Notes: generated by a model from the sequence alone, not told the origin. 40,163 bases of DNA from Alkaliphilus peptidifermentans DSM 18978 (GCF_900101495.1 NZ_FMUS01000035.1:1-40163), one strand, 5' to 3'. Positions 1-8,390 are shown, numbered from the stretch's first letter. Translations and numbers: made by a program.

Positions 1-1
1 A

Positions 2-295
2 AATGCTGCGGAATTTTATGAAATATCTCAGTATCAGAAAACAGAAGAGTTCAAGGAAAAATATAAAAAGAGAGCTTCTATAGAAGGTAAAAATGCTGAA
101 CTCAAAAGATTTCATGGACTATGTCGAGCAAGAGGATATGGCTTAATAAGTGTGTCGAAACAATCAAAGCTAGCTGCAATAGCGGTAAATATCAAGAGGA
201 TAGCAGCAATAGTCTCCTCTTTTATATCTAGTTTTAAGGGAACTTTAGAAATGACAGACTATTTTTTACATTTGTCAAAATTTCTTGCGATTTAA
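2..295 (+). CDS. IS1182-type transposase, C-terminal part (cut by window edge)
   Basis: This is an open frame of 97 codons with no start inside the window, ending in TAA at 293-295. The translation contains the segment RASIEGKNAELKRFHGL followed by RARGYG and AAIAVNIKRIA. As I recall the family, this is the typical C-terminus of DDE transposases of the IS1182 group, where the conserved glutamate lies in the R-x-x-x-E-G-K-N-A-E-L-K-R stretch. The frame stays open to the window edge, so the gene may be intact upstream. An 18-bp sequence at 327-344, repeated inverted at 5016-5033, probably marks the right end of this insertion sequence. The family call is from motif recognition and is fairly secure; whether the gene is complete cannot be judged. 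Confidence 0.75.
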   Translation, partial: NAAEFYEISQYQKTEEFKEKYKKRASIEGKNAELKRFHGLCRARGYGLISVSKQSKLAAIAVNIKRIAAIVSSFISSFKGTLEMTDYFLHLSKFLAI

Positions 296-326
296 CGAAA
301 AAAAGGACCAGTTTTTCACTGATCTC

Positions 327-344
327 GGACGTTTTGTTTGCCAC
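327..344 (+). repeat. Probable right terminal repeat of the IS1182-type element
   Basis: GGACGTTTTGTTTGCCAC lies 32 bp after the transposase stop codon. Its exact reverse complement occurs at 5016-5033. A transposase 3' end followed by a sequence found again inverted nearby is what an IS end should look like. The true outer boundary and any target duplication cannot be fixed from this window. Confidence 0.5.
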
Positions 345-356
345 TATAAAAAGCTT

Positions 357-1925
357 TTAAACTGGTTGAGAAGTATTAAAGTATTTTAAATAATCCATAA
401 TTTTATAGGATAAGTGTATTTGAAAGATCACTTCACTATCACTTAAATCGAAATTTACTAACTCTTTAATCTTTCGCATGCGATAGTTAAGAGTATTTCG
501 ATGTATAAATAAATACTTGGCAGTGTTTTGCATATTTTGATTATTATATAAATAAGATGATAGAGTTTCATAATAAGCTGTGTTATTTTTTTTATCATAA
601 TTCTTTAATTTAATAACAGCTGGATGACAGAACTGAATAAGATCTGTTTCAACAGTGGTTGATGATAATAGATGATAAAATTTGAAGACCTCATAGGAGA
701 AAAAACAATCATCTTGATGGAGCTTGATCCCGAATTGCAATGCTCTTATTGCTTCATCATAATATTTATTAAGGCTCAACAATTTAGAAAATTTACTGCT
801 TAGTCCTGCTAAGAGATGATGCTTTCTTAAAAAATCCTTTAATTTTGATAGAAAGGCCTCATCATACTCATCCTTATCCTTAATGTCTAATAAAATAACT
901 ATAGTATCCTGATAAAATACTGATTTAAAATTAGAAAAAATACTTTCTAGAGAATCCCTGAGAAAGTTTGCGTGGGTGTGACTTGAAGCATATCTAGAGA
1001 GATCAATTGAGAGGACATAAAGATTATTACTGAATTGATATCCAGAACTTTTAATTCTTTCAAGCAGTATCTCCTCCTTATTGATTTTCTCATCTAGCAA
1101 ATCTAGTAATAGGTTTTCGTACATCAAGCCTTTTGTATTTTTAAAACCTTTATTCTTTCTTAATTCCTGAGAAATAACATTGCTCAATAGACGCAATAAC
1201 TCTTGGGTTTTATCATTAAAGTTTTGTGAACATTCTAATGCAATTAGATACCCTACAATTTTATTATCAATCATAACATTGCTTACGATTTTTTTTATAT
1301 CACTGGCATAGCAAGTGACATAGAAGGGTTCTGTTGTTCGTGGCGCGTTTTTAAAACTTTCTATTTTTTTCACCTCAGAAATAAACTCATAGGAGCAATA
1401 CCCCCTATCAATATTTTTTATCCAAAATGGTTCAATAATAGCTTCATATTTTGCATGTGATAAAACTTTGTAGCTAAAATCAATTAAAATAATAGGATTA
1501 TTTATTATACTTGAACCTAGTTCGGTTATGTAATTTAATCCTTTACCTTGAATAAGAGAATCTAATAGAGCTGCAGAATTATTAGCAAATTGCAAATCTC
1601 TGATAAATAAATCCTTTGCTTCGTTGAAAACTGTGAATAAATCCACGTCGGAAGATAGTTCAATTATATTTCCATCAACTCCACAAAAATCTGTTAAAGA
1701 AATATCTATATCATTAATCAATAGTAGATTGATTGGATGATTTGATATAGTAGATCTAGTCAACAAAGAAGTTTTACCTACATATAAGACATTCTCATGA
1801 AATGATAACTGATCTTTAGTAATCAGCTTTGTGTCAGAAAGCACAATTTCTTCGTTTGTCACTAAAATAGATTTAGGGTTATAAAGAGAAAAACATTTGA
1901 AAACCTCCTGAAATAGTATAGCCAT
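357..1925 (-). CDS. PucR/CdaR-family transcriptional regulator
   Basis: This is a DNA-binding regulator of about 522 residues. The C-terminus has the PucR-type helix-turn-helix, with the signature NTAKYLFIHRNTLNYRMRKI followed by a second helical block ending in the last 30 residues. The central part fits the GGDEF-like domain common in CdaR/PucR proteins, and the N-terminal half is a poorly conserved sensory region. The start at 1925 (MAILFQEV) is preferred over an upstream in-frame ATG at 1973 because AGAGGTGA lies just before it and the upstream ATG overlaps the promoter. The gene is divergent from the flavin oxidoreductase at 2066, so that operon is its likely target. PucR-type proteins usually activate catabolic genes in response to the substrate; the effector here is unknown. 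The stop lies only 12 bp from the IS end at 344. Confidence 0.85.
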   Translation of the reverse strand: MAILFQEVFKCFSLYNPKSILVTNEEIVLSDTKLITKDQLSFHENVLYVGKTSLLTRSTISNHPINLLLINDIDISLTDFCGVDGNIIELSSDVDLFTVFNEAKDLFIRDLQFANNSAALLDSLIQGKGLNYITELGSSIINNPIILIDFSYKVLSHAKYEAIIEPFWIKNIDRGYCSYEFISEVKKIESFKNAPRTTEPFYVTCYASDIKKIVSNVMIDNKIVGYLIALECSQNFNDKTQELLRLLSNVISQELRKNKGFKNTKGLMYENLLLDLLDEKINKEEILLERIKSSGYQFSNNLYVLSIDLSRYASSHTHANFLRDSLESIFSNFKSVFYQDTIVILLDIKDKDEYDEAFLSKLKDFLRKHHLLAGLSSKFSKLLSLNKYYDEAIRALQFGIKLHQDDCFFSYEVFKFYHLLSSTTVETDLIQFCHPAVIKLKNYDKKNNTAYYETLSSYLYNNQNMQNTAKYLFIHRNTLNYRMRKIKELVNFDLSDSEVIFQIHLSYKIMDYLKYFNTSQPV

Positions 1926-1943
1926 TTTTATCACCTCTATCTC

Positions 1944-1973
1944 ATTATAGGGCATGTTGCACAAGTATAGCAA
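1944..1973 (-). promoter_or_regulatory. Sigma-A promoter of the PucR gene
   Basis: On the minus strand, TTGCTA (1968-1973) and TATAAT (1944-1949) are separated by 18 bp. The predicted transcript start would be near 1937, giving a very short leader that just contains the ribosome binding site. Divergent operon signals lie in the same 140-bp gap. Confidence 0.5.
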
Positions 1974-2065
1974 GAAGATTTGTTGAGGATAGATATAGGA
2001 ATAAAACTAGTGATGTGATAATTTATAATCAAATAATGTTAATAAAATAACAAGGAGGGTGTCGA

Positions 2066-4003
2066 ATGAAATATAAATATCTTTTTTCAAAAGGAAAGAT
2101 TGGTAAACTAGAATTGAAGAATAGAATTGTAATGCCAGCCATAGGAACTGGATTAGCAGGTGTGGCAGGAGAAGCTTCGGATGATATTATTCGGTATTAT
2201 GAAGAAAGGGCCAAGGGGGGTTGTGGATTAATTATTACGGAGATAACCAGAATTGATGATGAATATGGTGTGGGATGTGCACCACAACTAACATTAACTA
2301 AGCCCTATCATATACCTAAACTGCAGAAATTGATAAGAACAATTCATAAATATGATTCGAAAATCTTTGTGCAATTACATCATCCAGGCAGAGAAGGTCA
2401 TGCTAGTTTAATTGAGGGAAGACAAATTGTTGCTCCAAGTGCAATAATGTGTAAGGTTGTACAAGAAATGCCTAGGGAACTGACTACTTCTGAGATAGAA
2501 GGATTGGTAAAGAAATTTGTCACTGGGGCAAAAATGGCTCAAATGGCAGGGGCTGATGGTGTAGAACTACATGCAGCTCATGGATATCTAATAAATCAAT
2601 TTATTAGTCCTTATACAAATAAAAGAAATGATAAATATGGTGGACACTTTGTTAATCGCATGAGGTTTATAACAGAGATGATTCTGGGAATTAAACATAT
2701 ATGTGGAGCTGACTTCCCAATTAGTGTAAGAATTGACGGAGATGAGTTTCTAGAAGGCGGACTAAAAATAGAGGATGCAATTAAAGTAGCAAGATATTTA
2801 GAAAGCATTGGTATCGATGCTATCAATGTCAGTGCAGGAACCTATGAAACTTCTTTAACCATCATTGAACCAATTTCATTCCCACAAGGCTGGAAGAGAC
2901 ATTTAGCACAGGCAATAAAAAATGCTGTCAAAATACCTGTAATTGCAGTTAATGTAGTTAGAAAGCCAGAATTTGCAGAAAGTTTAATTAAAGAAGGTAC
3001 TGTAGATTTTGTAGGAGTTGGAAGAGGACAACTGGCAGATCCTGAATGGGGAATAAAAGCGATGGAGGGTAGAGATCAGGAAATCAGACCTTGTATTTCA
3101 TGCTTACATTGTATTGAAGAACTTGGAAAAGGCGGATGTGTTAAATGTGGTGTCAACCCTAGAATGGGAAGAGAATTAGAATTCGACGGATTTAAGGAAG
3201 ATGGTAAAGGTAGGATTGTAGCCGTTATAGGGGCAGGACCTGCAGGTATGGAGGCAGCAAGAATTTTAGCTTTAAGAGGATTTAAACCTGTAGTATTTGA
3301 GAAGGAGAATCAAGTAGGTGGACAGTTACAGCTTGCAAATAAGCCTCCGTTAAAGGAAAAAATAAATTGGTTAATAGAGAGTATGGCGTTTCAGCTAGAA
3401 AGTTTGAATGTAGAAATAAGATTAAATACTGAAGCTAATATAGAAGTAATAAAAGAACTAGATGCATATGCTGTATTTGTTGCTACAGGAGCATCACCAA
3501 TTATTCCACTGATTGAAGGTGTTAAGGGTAAAAGTGTATGTACAGCTGTTGAAATACTTAATGGAAAGATAAAACCAGCAGGCGAAAATGTTGCTGTAAT
3601 TGGCTCTGGAATGACTGGACTGGAAACTGCAGAATTACTTGCAGCATCAGGAAATAATGTTTCTGTTGTAGAAATGCAATCAGAAATTGGAGGGGGAATC
3701 TACAAGGTTAACCTTTATGATGTAATGCAAAGATTAGGTAAGTATGGGGTTGAAATGTTACCATCCCATAAGCTAGTTAGTATTAGTGATTACCAGATTA
3801 CCTTATTCAATACAATAACAAATCAATCAATATTGAAACCGATAGATCGTGTAGTACTCTCTTTAGGGGTTAAATCAAACAAAGAAATGATAGTATCCTT
3901 AGAAGAAAAATTTGATATAGTTAGAATTATTGGAGATTCAGGAAAACCAGGAAGGATTGCAGAAGCTATAAGAGAAGGATTTGAAAAAGCTTACGTTTTA
4001 TAA
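2066..4003 (+). CDS. FMN/FAD/4Fe-4S NADH:flavin oxidoreductase (2,4-dienoyl-CoA reductase / enoate reductase type)
   Basis: This 645-residue protein has the architecture of FadH, BaiCD/BaiH and trimethylamine dehydrogenase. An old-yellow-enzyme TIM barrel for FMN spans residues 1-340, with the active-site region HAAHGY at 169-174 and NDKYGG nearby. A 4Fe-4S site follows with C343, C346, C349 and C361 (C358 is an extra cysteine). An FAD/NAD(P)H module follows, with GAGPAG at 389-394 and GSGMTG at 513-518. Such enzymes reduce activated C=C bonds using NAD(P)H, with electrons passing FAD to 4Fe-4S to FMN. The start has a strong AAGGAGGG. The short-chain dehydrogenase 40 bp downstream suggests one pathway acting on an unsaturated and hydroxy/keto substrate. 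The exact substrate (fatty acyl, aromatic or steroid-like) cannot be read from the sequence. Confidence 0.88.
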   Translation: MKYKYLFSKGKIGKLELKNRIVMPAIGTGLAGVAGEASDDIIRYYEERAKGGCGLIITEITRIDDEYGVGCAPQLTLTKPYHIPKLQKLIRTIHKYDSKIFVQLHHPGREGHASLIEGRQIVAPSAIMCKVVQEMPRELTTSEIEGLVKKFVTGAKMAQMAGADGVELHAAHGYLINQFISPYTNKRNDKYGGHFVNRMRFITEMILGIKHICGADFPISVRIDGDEFLEGGLKIEDAIKVARYLESIGIDAINVSAGTYETSLTIIEPISFPQGWKRHLAQAIKNAVKIPVIAVNVVRKPEFAESLIKEGTVDFVGVGRGQLADPEWGIKAMEGRDQEIRPCISCLHCIEELGKGGCVKCGVNPRMGRELEFDGFKEDGKGRIVAVIGAGPAGMEAARILALRGFKPVVFEKENQVGGQLQLANKPPLKEKINWLIESMAFQLESLNVEIRLNTEANIEVIKELDAYAVFVATGASPIIPLIEGVKGKSVCTAVEILNGKIKPAGENVAVIGSGMTGLETAELLAASGNNVSVVEMQSEIGGGIYKVNLYDVMQRLGKYGVEMLPSHKLVSISDYQITLFNTITNQSILKPIDRVVLSLGVKSNKEMIVSLEEKFDIVRIIGDSGKPGRIAEAIREGFEKAYVL

Positions 4004-4043
4004 TCATAATTATCTATATTAATCTTAAAAGGGGGTTTTACTG

Positions 4044-4901
4044 ATGAAAGAGTTTAAAAATAAAGTTGCTGTTATTACCGGTGCTGCTAATGGTTTTGGC
4101 GTTGAGATGGCCAAAGAGTGTGTAGCGAGAGATATGAAGGTTGTCTTAGCCGATATTGACTCGGAAAATCTAAAAAAAGTAGAAGCGGATATGAAGGCAA
4201 AGGGGGCAGAGGTATTATCGGTAGAAATGGACGTTTCTAAGTTTGAAGATGTAGAAATACTTGCGAAAAAAACCTTGGAAACCTTTGGTAGCGTTGATTT
4301 ACTTTTCAATAATGCGGGAGTAGTAGTTGCTGGGCCAACCTGGGAATTGCCGTTAAATGACTGGGATTGGATTATGGGGGTAAATGTGTACGGCATGATT
4401 TATGGATTAAAAGTATTTATTCCAATTATGTTGAAGCAAGATACTCCTTGTCACATTGTCAATGTGGCTTCTGTTGCAGGATTATTGACTACACCTAGTA
4501 TGGCAGCATACCATACAACAAAATTTGCTAATGTAGGATTGACTGAATCTGTAAATTATCAACTACAGGCAATGAATTCAAAAATAAAAATGTCATTGTT
4601 CTGTCCGGGTTTTGTACAAACTGACCTGCATAATTGCGATAGACATCGACCTGAAAGATTTGCAATAAACAGAGATGAGCCTTATTATGAAAGCGTTTCC
4701 TATAAGCAGGGCTTAGAAAGAGGAAAGCATGTAATTACCACAGGAATACCTGTAGATTCTATTGGACAGAGCATATTTATTGCCATTGAAGAAGAACAAT
4801 TTTATATTTTAACCCATCCACAATATGCTCCTGTTATAGGGGGAAGGGTTAGAAATATGCTAGAGGGAGTTAATCCTTCGGTAGCTATGTTTAAGAAATA
4901 G
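4044..4901 (+). CDS. Short-chain dehydrogenase/reductase (classical SDR)
   Basis: This is a cytosolic Rossmann-fold oxidoreductase of 285 residues. The cofactor motif TGAANGFG is at 12-19, and an aspartate (D37) at the end of strand beta-2 favours NAD(H) over NADP(H). NNAG is at 89-92, and the catalytic set is N114, S143, Y156 and K160 (YHTTK). The C-terminus is longer than in the minimal 250-residue family, with a variable substrate-binding region around 205-245. The gene follows the flavin reductase by 40 bp and has its own GGGGG-type ribosome binding site, so co-transcription is likely. It probably interconverts a hydroxyl and a keto group on the same substrate class as the flavoenzyme. 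The family is certain; the substrate is unknown. Confidence 0.88.
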   Translation: MKEFKNKVAVITGAANGFGVEMAKECVARDMKVVLADIDSENLKKVEADMKAKGAEVLSVEMDVSKFEDVEILAKKTLETFGSVDLLFNNAGVVVAGPTWELPLNDWDWIMGVNVYGMIYGLKVFIPIMLKQDTPCHIVNVASVAGLLTTPSMAAYHTTKFANVGLTESVNYQLQAMNSKIKMSLFCPGFVQTDLHNCDRHRPERFAINRDEPYYESVSYKQGLERGKHVITTGIPVDSIGQSIFIAIEEEQFYILTHPQYAPVIGGRVRNMLEGVNPSVAMFKK

Positions 4902-4939
4902 GATAAATATTTATACAACTAGAAAAGTTTTAATAAAAA

Positions 4940-4993
4940 AATCCCCCTCTGTAGCAGATTGAATAAAGTGCCATTTCTGACTATAAGGGGATT
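4940..4993 (+). terminator. Possible terminator after the SDR gene
   Basis: AATCCCC (4940-4946) pairs with GGGGATT (4987-4993), followed by ATTTTAT. The loop of about 40 nt is long for a terminator, so this is a weak call. Confidence 0.35.
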
Positions 4994-5015
4994 ATTTTAT
5001 GCCCTTATCAAATAG

Positions 5016-5033
5016 GTGGCAAACAAAACGTCC
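5016..5033 (-). repeat. Solitary inverted copy of the IS1182-type end
   Basis: GTGGCAAACAAAACGTCC is the exact reverse complement of 327-344. No transposase sequence follows on either side, so this is either the remnant of a second copy whose interior was lost or a relic end. Its orientation means the PucR-reductase-SDR block (345-5015) lies between two IS ends facing each other. Confidence 0.5.
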
Positions 5034-5097
5034 CCTTGGCTAAGTTAATTGGAAAAGTATATTTTCTAATATTTAGGATTGCAGGAGAAGACGAGTT

Positions 5098-5134
5098 AGA
5101 GGGGTATTTGCTGGAGTAGATCAAATAACCCTCT
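5098..5134. terminator. Hairpin after the symporter gene
   Basis: Arms 5098-5110 (AGAGGGGTATTTG) and 5122-5134 pair with one mismatch around an 11-nt loop. A short T run follows on the plus strand. It lies 19 bp beyond the symporter stop codon and probably ends that minus-strand operon, although its T run fits the plus strand better. Confidence 0.45.
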
Positions 5135-5152
5135 TTTAGTAGTTATGATGCT

Positions 5153-6631
5153 TTAATCTGGTTGGGTATTAAAAGCACTACTGATTGGAGTCGCTGTTTT
5201 ATCTGTAAAAGTATAATGTCGGGTTTCTATAAATGTTCCTATGATAAGAACCAAGAGTGTTATAGGTAACCCTATAATTACTGGATCTAGTTTCCACACA
5301 AATGCAGTTGAACCTAGTGCTGCACTTGCAGCTGATTTAGCCTGAACTATCTGTCCTACAATCGTGGCAGTAGATCCTAAAATCATGGCAGATAGGGTAG
5401 AATATTTTGCTAGTCTAGCCCGCTTCCAAAAAACGATACTGACAAATACAGGAGACATTCCAGCTCCCATAATTCTTGCTCCCACTAAAAATAGCTCGAC
5501 AATGTATGGAAATGCTTTTGCAATACTAACAGCAATCAAGGTAATGAAAAATGTGCAAATTCTTTGGATTTTAACCAGCTTTTCATTGCTCACATTAGGA
5601 TTAAAATATGGCTTGTAAAAATCCAATGTGATATTTGATGTGATGGTAAGAATACAGGAACTTACTGTTGAGATACATGTTGCAAGTAATACAATTATAA
5701 AAAAGATGCCGATGTAGGATCCGTATATCATGGATAAATCAAAATATGCATTGGAAGGTTGTATGTTTGGAAATAAAGCCACTGCACAAAGGCTCAATAA
5801 AAATGGAACCATATACCAAAAGAAAGATATGTAACCTCCTAATGTAAAGGATTTTTTGGCAATTTGAGAGCTTGCTGCAGTAAATCCTCTTTGTATTACA
5901 GTTTGATTTCCCAGTGTTAGGAGGGCTCCTACTAACCCCCAACCAATAATTTGAGTAAGACCAACATTAGTCAAGTTTAAATGGCCAGGTGGAATTAAGC
6001 CTTTAAATGCTGTCCAACCTCCTGTTTTTGCAATTGCTAAAGGTATTAACAGAGTCGATCCTAAAAGGATAAATGCACCTTGTATTGTATCTGTTACAAG
6101 CACAGCCCACGCGCCACCAGTCATAGTAAAAAATACAGTGATACCTACACAAATTAAAAGTGCAACGTTGTCAGACACATCAAACATATACTTAAAGATG
6201 GCCGCCATACCGACAGCAGTGCCGGCTGTAGTGCTTAAATCTCTACAAAACACAAGTAAAAAAGAAACAATTCTGTGGGGAGTTCCAAAATATCTTTGAA
6301 ACAACTCTGGGATTGTAGTTATTTTTGCTTCCCGTAATCTAGGAATAAACCAATATCCTACCCATATTAATGTTGCAAGTCCTGCTCCAGCGTTAAAGTA
6401 TGCTCCCAAACCAATAGAATAACCCATACCAGCGTATCCAACTAAGGTTCCTGAGCTTACCATAGTAGCAAAAAGGCTTCCAATAACTAATATTTTAGGA
6501 GCTTTTCTATCTGCCAATATGTATGAATCCGATCCCTTGTCTGCCTTTTTTTTGAATATTAAACCAATTGAAATTAGCACTGTAAAATAAATTCCTATCA
6601 TAATTAAATTATAACCTGTGGTACTTGACAT
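5153..6631 (-). CDS. Sodium:solute symporter (SSS family)
   Basis: This integral membrane transporter of 492 residues has about 13 hydrophobic segments, the usual topology of PutP/PanF-type sodium symporters. Family features include the early glycine-rich helix region (GSLFATMVSSGTLVGYAG) and the TGGAWAVLVTDTIQG segment. The ATG is preceded by GGAGGTG. It is the last gene of a minus-strand operon: M24 hydrolase, 47-aa membrane peptide, symporter, with 29 bp between the peptide and this gene. SSS carriers move sugars, amino acids, vitamins or short carboxylates with sodium. The neighbouring creatinase-fold hydrolase suggests an amidine- or amide-containing substrate, but that is inference. Confidence 0.88.
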   Translation of the reverse strand: MSSTTGYNLIMIGIYFTVLISIGLIFKKKADKGSDSYILADRKAPKILVIGSLFATMVSSGTLVGYAGMGYSIGLGAYFNAGAGLATLIWVGYWFIPRLREAKITTIPELFQRYFGTPHRIVSFLLVFCRDLSTTAGTAVGMAAIFKYMFDVSDNVALLICVGITVFFTMTGGAWAVLVTDTIQGAFILLGSTLLIPLAIAKTGGWTAFKGLIPPGHLNLTNVGLTQIIGWGLVGALLTLGNQTVIQRGFTAASSQIAKKSFTLGGYISFFWYMVPFLLSLCAVALFPNIQPSNAYFDLSMIYGSYIGIFFIIVLLATCISTVSSCILTITSNITLDFYKPYFNPNVSNEKLVKIQRICTFFITLIAVSIAKAFPYIVELFLVGARIMGAGMSPVFVSIVFWKRARLAKYSTLSAMILGSTATIVGQIVQAKSAASAALGSTAFVWKLDPVIIGLPITLLVLIIGTFIETRHYTFTDKTATPISSAFNTQPD

Positions 6632-6660
6632 TTTAACACCTCCAGTTCTTCAATTTTGCT

Positions 6661-6804
6661 TTACGACAATAAATATTTCCAGAATAGAGCATATGCAACA
6701 GACATTAAAATAACTAATACATACATTGCAATTGCTCTAACTGGGTACATTGGGACTGTATCCATAGGATCTTGTACCATTACATTTTTATTGTCTTCAT
6801 CCAT
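6661..6804 (-). CDS. 47-aa single-span membrane peptide, symporter accessory subunit
   Basis: ATG at 6804 is preceded by GGGAGGCAG, and the frame runs 47 codons to TAA. The protein begins MDEDNKNVMVQDPMD, then PVRAI, followed by one strongly hydrophobic helix (residues about 24-46) and ends with a lysine-containing tail. It starts 61 bp after the M24 gene stop and ends 29 bp before the symporter start. Small one- or two-helix proteins encoded just before SSS genes are a known arrangement (for example the small partner of PanF-like carriers), so a stabilising or regulatory subunit is the best guess. It is too short to be found in a standard ORF scan but has a good ribosome binding site. Confidence 0.75.
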   Translation of the reverse strand: MDEDNKNVMVQDPMDTVPMYPVRAIAMYVLVILMSVAYALFWKYLLS

Positions 6805-6865
6805 TTTTACTGCCTCCCTTCACTTGAATTAAATTATGCTAAATCATTGGCGACATAAGGTGCTC

Positions 6866-8002
6866 TTACCGATTTAATATTTTTAAATCATAGGTATATG
6901 GTGTAATATTTTGATAATTTCCCTGTTCTTTCAAAATAAGAGTATCACAAATTCTAAAACCGCCTAAATCCTTTACATATACACCAGGCATAATGCAAAC
7001 CACCATATCCTCCTTAAGCTCTAAATCATTATCAAATCTTAAATAAGGATCTTCCAGAGGATCTAACCCAATGCCCACTCCAATTCGATGATTAAAGCAT
7101 TCTCCTAAACCTGCTTTTTCGATTATGGATCTCCCAACTCGATCCACATCTTTTGCCAAAACCCCAGGCTTAATATAATCCAATGTAGCTAAGAAGGACT
7201 CCAATAAAATGTCATAAATATCTTTTTGCTTTGAAGTAGGTGTACCTACAAAATATGTTCGTTGACATGCTGAATGATATCCGTTTAGACTCACCATACG
7301 GGAATGAAGTACAATATCACCATTGGATATTTTTTTGGTGTTGGTGATGACATGGGGCAAATAAGTCCTTTCTATTCCTGTGGGTGCCATCACCAACATA
7401 TCTAAAATGGCATGGGGGAATTTTTCAGCCACTTTTTTATAAACAAGATTGTTACCTTTTTGACTAATTTCTAGTTCAGACATTCCAACTTTAGAACTTG
7501 TTATAGTTTCATCAAGTCCATTGACTGCAAATTTTGCAGCATTCTTAATCATTTTAATTTCTTCTGGTTCTTTTATCATTCGCATTGTTTTAATGAAGTC
7601 TGTAATATCCTTAAGCTGAAAAGCTAATCCTTTATAGGTTTCACCTAGTGAGATTGGTATTGTATTATGTTCAACACCCAAGCATCCATTTGTATACTTT
7701 TTTAAAATGGGTGTTAAGTGATCCATAAACGTAAGTCCTTTATTTGCATTATGCGGATCTTCATAATATGCATATACATTATCTATACTAGCATGTAAAC
7801 TTTTAGCAAATTCCTCTTCAAGACCTGGTAAAATAATAGAAACTGCATCTTTCTCGATAACGGTTGCAATGACACGACTATATGTAACCGTTAAAAAACC
7901 AGTAAAGTAATATTGAGTAGAAGGGTTTAGGACGATGGAAACGTCAATACCATTTTGTAGCATATGTTCTCTTAATTTATTTACTCGATTTTTATAGTTC
8001 AT
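6866..8002 (-). CDS. M24/creatinase-fold hydrolase lacking all five metal ligands
   Basis: This 378-residue protein has a creatinase-type N-terminal domain (1-135) and a pita-bread catalytic domain (145-370). The start at 8002 has AGGAGGC before it; an upstream in-frame ATG at 8137 would precede the promoter. In Xaa-Pro aminopeptidases five residues bind two metals: D, D, H, E, E. By motif alignment these positions are S234 (VLHSRM), A245 (YHSACQRT), V309 (IGVGIGL), M338 (CIMPGVY) and C352 (FRICDT). The PH histidine (H217) is kept. Creatinase (creatine amidinohydrolase) is the known metal-free member of this fold, so a metal-independent hydrolase is possible; a pseudo-enzyme is the alternative. 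The gene heads the operon with the small peptide and symporter. Confidence 0.8.
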   Translation of the reverse strand: MNYKNRVNKLREHMLQNGIDVSIVLNPSTQYYFTGFLTVTYSRVIATVIEKDAVSIILPGLEEEFAKSLHASIDNVYAYYEDPHNANKGLTFMDHLTPILKKYTNGCLGVEHNTIPISLGETYKGLAFQLKDITDFIKTMRMIKEPEEIKMIKNAAKFAVNGLDETITSSKVGMSELEISQKGNNLVYKKVAEKFPHAILDMLVMAPTGIERTYLPHVITNTKKISNGDIVLHSRMVSLNGYHSACQRTYFVGTPTSKQKDIYDILLESFLATLDYIKPGVLAKDVDRVGRSIIEKAGLGECFNHRIGVGIGLDPLEDPYLRFDNDLELKEDMVVCIMPGVYVKDLGGFRICDTLILKEQGNYQNITPYTYDLKILNR

Positions 8003-8061
8003 TTTTTTGCCTCCTGTTTGTTTTATATGGTTGCAATGTAGTCCGCAATTGGTAATTAACG

Positions 8062-8115
8062 GACTATAGTCTAGACTATAGTCTAGATAGTAGCACGAAT
8101 TTTTTGAATTGTCAA
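8062..8115 (-). promoter_or_regulatory. Promoter with tandem-palindrome operator for the M24-symporter operon
   Basis: On the minus strand TTGACA (8110-8115) and TACTAT (8087-8092) are spaced by exactly 17 bp. Immediately downstream, covering the expected start point, are two copies of the palindrome GACTATAGTC (8062-8071 and 8074-8083) separated by TA, making one 22-bp perfect dyad. A repressor bound there would block transcription. The TetR protein encoded just upstream is the obvious candidate, which is inference. Confidence 0.75.
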
Positions 8116-8293
8116 ACATATTAAAAAATAAAAACATATTTATTATTTTAAATAGAAATCTTAGTGATTTTTTATGGAAATTGCTTAAGTCAAATGATCA
8201 TTCCTTACAAACAATACAAAACTTTTATTGAGCCGATCAACTCAACATATAGTATTTAAGAATCAACTAAAGGTATTAATGCAATTTCACTAA

Positions 8294-8333
8294 AAAAAAA
8301 CTTCCACTGCAGTTATGCAATAGAAGTTTTTTT
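8294..8333 (-). terminator. Terminator of the tetR gene
   Basis: A-rich arm ending ACTTC (8294-8304) pairs with GAAG plus T run (8323-8333). It has T runs in both directions and lies between the TetR stop and the M24 promoter, so the two genes are probably separate transcripts. Confidence 0.65.
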
Positions 8334-8390
8334 ATGTTGACTGAATAACTTTGGAGTTGTGGTAATCTAATTGGAGGACAGTAGGCAGAT

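Noticed and set aside
4025-4396. A 123-codon minus-strand frame overlapping the SDR gene
   Set aside because: Low-complexity serine/threonine-rich translation opposite a gene with complete SDR motifs.
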